Below, piece after piece: positions 60,299-64,000 of a stretch of DNA of 64,000 bases. Each line of letters opens with the position of its first letter. Positions within the stretch are counted from its first letter, which is position 1. Under the pieces are notes generated by a model. The model worked only from the letters and a program-made list of their open reading frames with translations. It made no database searches and was not told where the DNA came from. The position numbers were made by a program, and so were the translations under genes. This stretch comes from Streptomyces caniferus (GTDB taxonomy: Bacteria > Actinomycetota > Actinomycetes > Streptomycetales > Streptomycetaceae): assembly GCF_009811555.1 (NCBI RefSeq), contig NZ_BLIN01000002.1:1364001-1428000 (forward strand), in the 5' to 3' direction.

Positions 60299-61080
60299 CC
60301 GACGCCGACCTGCTCCGCCACCTCCGGCCAGTGCCCGGCGACGTAGAAGTGACCACCGCCCGGAAAGATCCGCATCCGGAAGCCCCCGACGGTGTGCCGA
60401 CGCCAGGCGCCCGCGTCCTCGACGGCGACCAGCGGATCGGCGTCACCGACGAGCACGGTCACCGGCGTTCGCAACGGCGGCCCCGGCCGGTGCCGGTAGG
60501 TCTCCACGGCCTTGTAGTCGCTGCGCACCACGGGCAGGGACGTCGCCAGCACCGCGCGGTCCTCCAGGAGCCGCGGGTCGGTGCCCGCGGTCCGCCGGAT
60601 CTCCTCGACGAGTCCGTCGTCGTCCCGCAGGTGGACGGTGCCGTTCCTGACGCGCGACGGGGCCCAGGCACTGGAGGCGATCAGCCGGACGGGCCGGGTG
60701 GCGCCCTCCTGCTCCAGCAGCCGGGTCACCTCGTACGCCACCAGCGCGCCCATGCTGTGTCCCAGCAGGGTCAGCGGCCGGCCGGTGAGCGGTGCCAGCG
60801 CCTGGTACGCGCCGGCCGCCAGCTCCGTCACCTGCTCGATACGCTCTTCGCGGAGCCGGTCGTGGCGGCCCGGGTACCGCACCGCCAGCACCTCGTACGG
60901 GTGGTCCTGCGCGGCTGGTGAGGCGGCGAGGGCCGTGGCGAGCGGCCGGAAGGCGCCCGCGCCACCGCCCGCGTGCGGAAAGCAGACCACCCTCCCCCAG
61001 GCCGCCGAGGAGCGGGGAGGGGGCCCGAGCGCCCCGGCCGGGCGCCGCCCCAGCCTGCGCAGCCATGGACTACATGCCAC
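60280..61080 (-). CDS. Type II thioesterase
   Basis: 266 aa, alpha/beta hydrolase. Ser in GHSMG, Asp in GDADPLV, His in GGGHFY complete the triad. Type II thioesterases remove stalled acyl groups from PKS/NRPS carriers, so a biosynthetic cluster is likely. Start GTG 61080 overlaps the end of the reductase gene by 11 bp; other starts are not obvious. Confidence 0.9.
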   Translation of the reverse strand: MACSPWLRRLGRRPAGALGPPPRSSAAWGRVVCFPHAGGGAGAFRPLATALAASPAAQDHPYEVLAVRYPGRHDRLREERIEQVTELAAGAYQALAPLTGRPLTLLGHSMGALVAYEVTRLLEQEGATRPVRLIASSAWAPSRVRNGTVHLRDDDGLVEEIRRTAGTDPRLLEDRAVLATSLPVVRSDYKAVETYRHRPGPPLRTPVTVLVGDADPLVAVEDAGAWRRHTVGGFRMRIFPGGGHFYVAGHWPEVAEQVGVGQAGRE

Positions 61081-61924
61081 GGGTGTAGCCCCCGTCGACG
61101 GTCAGGCTCTGCGCCGTGATGGCGGCCGCGCGGTCGGACACCAGGAATCCGATGAGCTCGGCGGCCTCCCGTGCCTCGACGAGCCGGCGCAGCGGGATGC
61201 TCTTACGGGCCTGGCGCAGCATCCGCACCGGGTCCGCGCCGATCTCGTCCGCCTGGGCGGCGAGTTCTCGTCGGAGCATGGGGGTGTCGATCCAGCCGGG
61301 CAGGACGGCGTTGACCGTGATCCCACGGGCGGCGAGATCGAGGGCCAGTCCCTTGGTGTAGCCGATCAGGCCGTGTTTGGAGGCGCAGTAGGCGGTGTTC
61401 CGCATCTTGCCGGCCTTGCCGAGGATGGAGGACACGTTGACGATGCGCCCCTTGTCGACGAGGTGTTCCAGACAGGCGGCGGTGACCGCGAAGGTGCCGT
61501 GCAGATTGATGTCGAGCACCCGCAGCCAGGTGGTCTCGTCGTCGGGGCCGTTCTCGTCGGCCACCCCGGCGTTGTTGACGAGGATGTCGAGCCTGCCCGC
61601 GGCCCGGAGTGCGGTGCGCAGCCGGGTGCGTACGAGGGCGCGGTCGCGCAGGTCCACGGGGACCGGCACGACGTCGGCGCCCAGGTCGTGTACTTCCTTG
61701 ACGACGGTGTCCAGGAGGGCGGCGTCCCGGTCCAGCAGGATCAGACGCGCGGCGCCGGACGCGGCCAGCAGGAGGGCGACCTCGCGGCCGATGCCCTGGG
61801 CCGCGCCGGTGACGACGGCGGTCCGGCCCGTCAGTTCGCCGGGCTCCGGCGGGCCGGCGGGCCGGTCCTGTGCGGTGGGCCGGGGGTGTGCGGTGGACTC
61901 GGGGTGGGTGTCGTATGCGTTCAT
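61070..61924 (-). CDS. Short-chain dehydrogenase/reductase
   Basis: 284 aa. Rossmann motif TGAAQGIG, NNAG, catalytic Ser (VSSILGKAG), Tyr-x3-Lys (YCASKHG). Ends in the typical TVDGGYTRGM tail. N-terminal 30 residues Pro-rich. ATG 61924, 10 bp after the FabG-like gene stop. Probably reduces a keto or oxidises an alcohol in the cluster's product. Confidence 0.9.
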   Translation of the reverse strand: MNAYDTHPESTAHPRPTAQDRPAGPPEPGELTGRTAVVTGAAQGIGREVALLLAASGAARLILLDRDAALLDTVVKEVHDLGADVVPVPVDLRDRALVRTRLRTALRAAGRLDILVNNAGVADENGPDDETTWLRVLDINLHGTFAVTAACLEHLVDKGRIVNVSSILGKAGKMRNTAYCASKHGLIGYTKGLALDLAARGITVNAVLPGWIDTPMLRRELAAQADEIGADPVRMLRQARKSIPLRRLVEAREAAELIGFLVSDRAAAITAQSLTVDGGYTRGM

Positions 61925-61934
61925 GACCGGCCTC

Positions 61935-62681
61935 TCACGCCATCTTCAGTCCGCCGTCGACATGGAGTACCTCGCCCGTCGTGTAGGTGTTGCGGGGGCC
62001 GGCGAGGTGGACCACGGCATCGGCGACGGTCTCGGGTTCGGCGTAGCTCTTCACCAGCAGCCGACGCATGATCTCGTCCTCGCCGTGGCTGCGGATGGCG
62101 TCGGTCATCTCGGTGTTGATCACGCCGGGGGCGACGGCGTTCACCAGGATGCCGCGGGAGGCGAGTTCCACCGCCATCGCCTTGGTGAACGCCTCCAGGC
62201 CACCCTTGGCCGCCGCGTAGTTGGACTGGCCCCGGCCGGGTTTGGAGGCGGCGGAGGAGGAGATGTTGACGATCCGTCCGTAGCGCCGGCGGAGCATGAG
62301 GGGCGCCACGGCCTGCACGGTGAGCATCGGGGCGATCAGATTGGTGGCCAGCACCTGCTCGATGTCCTCGAGGCTCTGGTTGACCAGCAGTTCGTCGCGG
62401 GTGATGCCGGCGTTGTTGACGAGCACATCGATCCGCCCGAAGGACGCGCGGACGCCGTTCACGATCGTCTGCGGCACCTTGGGGTCGGAGATGTCTCCCT
62501 GGTAGAGCTCGACCTTGCGGCCCAGCCCGGCGATCCGCTCGGCGACCTGTTCCGCCTCGGTCGTGGCGCTGCGGTAGGTGAGCGCGATATCGCATCCGGC
62601 CTCCGCGAGCCGTACGGCGATCGCGCGGCCGATGCCCCGGCTTCCGCCGGTCACCAGCGCCACCTGGCCTTCGAATTCCAT
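61935..62681 (-). CDS. FabG-like 3-oxoacyl-ACP reductase
   Basis: 248 aa, classical SDR. TGGSRGIG, NNAGITRD, Ser in ISSSAASKPGRGQ, YAAAKGG. The GITRDELLV motif is FabG-type, so a beta-ketoacyl-ACP substrate is likely. It belongs to the same minus-strand operon. ATG 62681. Spacer to the next gene has a GTGCGG microsatellite. Confidence 0.92.
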   Translation of the reverse strand: MEFEGQVALVTGGSRGIGRAIAVRLAEAGCDIALTYRSATTEAEQVAERIAGLGRKVELYQGDISDPKVPQTIVNGVRASFGRIDVLVNNAGITRDELLVNQSLEDIEQVLATNLIAPMLTVQAVAPLMLRRRYGRIVNISSSAASKPGRGQSNYAAAKGGLEAFTKAMAVELASRGILVNAVAPGVINTEMTDAIRSHGEDEIMRRLLVKSYAEPETVADAVVHLAGPRNTYTTGEVLHVDGGLKMA

Positions 62682-62765
62682 GGCGTCCTTTCCAGTCCGT
62701 GGGGGGGAGTCTGCGGGTGCGGGTGCGGGTGCCGCGTCCGGCCGTCCGGGCGCGGCACCCGCACC

Positions 62766-63983
62766 TCACACCGAGTGCGCGCTCTTGTAGTCGGCGAGCC
62801 GCAGACCGTGCGCCTCGGCGAGCGCCGCGATGTCGATGACCTGGCGGCGGCTGATGTTCCCGTAGGAGTAGTGGTGGTCGAGGCCGGCCAGACCCATCAG
62901 CGCGGTCTCCGCCATGCAGGCGAACAGCTGGCCCGCCTCCAGGAAGGCTCGTGCCGAGGGGTGCAGGCTCTCGCCGTTCGGCGTGGCGACGATGCCGCCG
63001 AGCAGGTACGCCAGGTCGGGACGCTGTGCGGCCAGATCCGGCACCGCGTTGTTGGGTACGGCGATATCGCAGACGACGGCGTTCGGCGCGAAGTGCTCGC
63101 CGGTCAGGAACGGTTCGGGGCTGTTCGAGGCGCACAGCACCAGCTGTGCCTCGCGCAGCGCTGCGCTGTCCTGGGTGACCGTGAGGAACGGGTCCGTCCC
63201 GTAGCGCTCCTCCAGATACGCGGCGATCGCCCGGCCCCGGCCCGTATCGTCGGCAGGCCCCTCGGCCAGCCATTTGGTGATCAGCGGCTCCTCCGCCAGC
63301 CGCGCGGGGATGCCGGCGAGCTCGCCGCCGGCCGCGATCCGTGACCAGCATTCCTGGTAGATGCCGTGCACGGTGTCGCGCAGCCGCCCGGCCGAACCGT
63401 CCCGGCGGCTGCCGACCAGCACGATGCGACCGAGCCGCTCGGCGAACAGCTGGCTGTAGACCGAGGCGATGTTGCCGGCCGCGCCGACCACGGCCAGCGT
63501 GGCGTCCTCGACCTGCCAGCCGCGGTCGGCCGCGCCCCGCTCCATCGCCTGCACGCCCATCGCGACGGTCAGCGCGTTGCCGGAGGTCAGGGCGATGCCC
63601 GGGACCTTCAGCGAGGTGCAGTTGTGGGTGACGATGGAGGTGTACATCCCCAGGCCCGCGACCTCGCAGCCGTCCTCGCGGGCCGCGCGCACGCGCTCCT
63701 CGATGTCCGCGCGGATCCCCGCGACATCGCCGCCGGCGAGGTAGCCGGCCATCTGCTCGGACCCCACCATCAGCGGGTAGAGGGAGAATTCGACGGCGCT
63801 GCCGAGCGGGGAGTCGATCCGGACGCCGGGGTAGGGCGCCGCCTTCTTCACCGGGTCCATGCCGAGCACGAAGGAGCGCAGCGCCGCGTCGCTCAGGTCG
63901 GCCAGCGCCGGGTCCACCTGCCGCAGATGCGCGGGCTCGATGAGGTGGTTGAGGAACGCGACCTTGCGGACCGGCCCGGTCAC
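62766..63983 (-). CDS. Acyl-ACP reductase-like protein (AAR family)
   Basis: 405 aa. N-terminal half has TSIVTHNCTSLKVPGIALTSGNALTVA; Rossmann site VVGAAGNIASVYSQLFAERLG; and CDIAVPNNAVPDL. These correspond to cyanobacterial fatty-acyl-ACP reductase, which makes aldehydes with NADPH. The nearest alternative is an uncharacterised shikimate/ornithine-dehydrogenase-like fold. Start GTG 63983. Likely converts an ACP-bound acyl chain to aldehyde in this cluster. Upstream cluster genes are outside the window. Confidence 0.75.
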   Translation of the reverse strand: MTGPVRKVAFLNHLIEPAHLRQVDPALADLSDAALRSFVLGMDPVKKAAPYPGVRIDSPLGSAVEFSLYPLMVGSEQMAGYLAGGDVAGIRADIEERVRAAREDGCEVAGLGMYTSIVTHNCTSLKVPGIALTSGNALTVAMGVQAMERGAADRGWQVEDATLAVVGAAGNIASVYSQLFAERLGRIVLVGSRRDGSAGRLRDTVHGIYQECWSRIAAGGELAGIPARLAEEPLITKWLAEGPADDTGRGRAIAAYLEERYGTDPFLTVTQDSAALREAQLVLCASNSPEPFLTGEHFAPNAVVCDIAVPNNAVPDLAAQRPDLAYLLGGIVATPNGESLHPSARAFLEAGQLFACMAETALMGLAGLDHHYSYGNISRRQVIDIAALAEAHGLRLADYKSAHSV

Positions 63984-64000
63984 CGGGCGCCGCTCGCCCT

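Overview
The window is chromosomal DNA from a Streptomyces (or very close relative). It is very GC-rich with strong third-position GC. It carries genes known from Streptomyces: the nitrogen regulator glnR, the nickel regulator nur, the WhiG anti-sigma factor rsiG (both copies of its c-di-GMP-binding motif are readable), the copper sensor csoR, a PHO-box-controlled pstSCAB operon and the cmdABCDEF differentiation operon. Only plus-strand positions are used; no rRNA, tRNA or CRISPR was found.

Layout. 1-5.4 kb (minus strand): a sensor kinase cut by the window edge, its response regulator, a membrane-anchored trypsin-like protease, a LacI-type regulator and glnR. 5.4-6.5 kb: a gene-free stretch with hairpins in front of glnR and a large inverted pair of hairpin-bearing repeats. 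6.5-10.2 kb: a heterodimeric ABC exporter. 10.4-15.6 kb: a MoaD-like protein, membrane proteins, an LmeA-like protein and a sulfur block (cysteine-type leader peptide, thiosulfate sulfurtransferase, sseC, DsrE protein). 15.7-19.6 kb: a nitrobindin-like protein, then a cobalamin riboswitch driving btuC-btuD-btuF. 19.6-24.2 kb: nur, ygfZ, dtd, rsiG, an asparaginase and an ankyrin protein. 24.3-33.9 kb: an accessory stress/detoxification stretch (SoxR-type promoter plus FMN reductase, two TetR regulators, three VOC proteins, methyltransferase, aldo/keto reductase, small regulators, a PrmC-like methyltransferase and a gene remnant). 33.9-39.5 kb: cupin, the XRE regulator-HbhA-DUF2516 trio, a SpoIIE-type phosphatase and an NlpC/P60 hydrolase. 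39.5-46.5 kb: phosphate uptake (PHO box, pstSCAB, pit, PhoU-like) and csoR. 46.5-52.3 kb: small proteins, a lipoprotein, a bicovalent flavoprotein, a PAP2 phosphatase and a transglycosylase/peptidase. 52.6-60.3 kb: the cmd operon. 60.3-64 kb (minus strand): the edge of what looks like a biosynthetic gene cluster (type II thioesterase, two short-chain reductases, an acyl-ACP-reductase-like protein).

The most interesting system is the cmd operon. Read as protein architectures, it looks like a stripped-down type IV secretion apparatus: VirB2-like small protein, VirB8-like, VirB6-like, split VirB3/VirB4-like ATPase, and a VirD4-like protein without a Walker A motif. A VirB1-like lysozyme/peptidase lies next to it and no relaxase is visible. 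The operon is known to affect sporulation and chromosome segregation in S. coelicolor; the secretion-system reading is my inference. The second standout is the repeat pair at 5.9-6.5 kb: two perfect hairpins share an identical 13-nt loop but have different, compensating stem sequences.

Genes work together in several modules: sulfur handling (13.1-15.4 kb), B12 import under riboswitch control, phosphate import with its terminators and PHO box, and small self-regulated stress units whose operators can be read directly. From remembered S. coelicolor locus numbers (glnR 4159, nur 4179, pst 4142-4139, csoR 4136, cmd 4131-4126), the left and right halves appear to be in opposite relative order, so a rearrangement between about 20 and 39 kb is likely.
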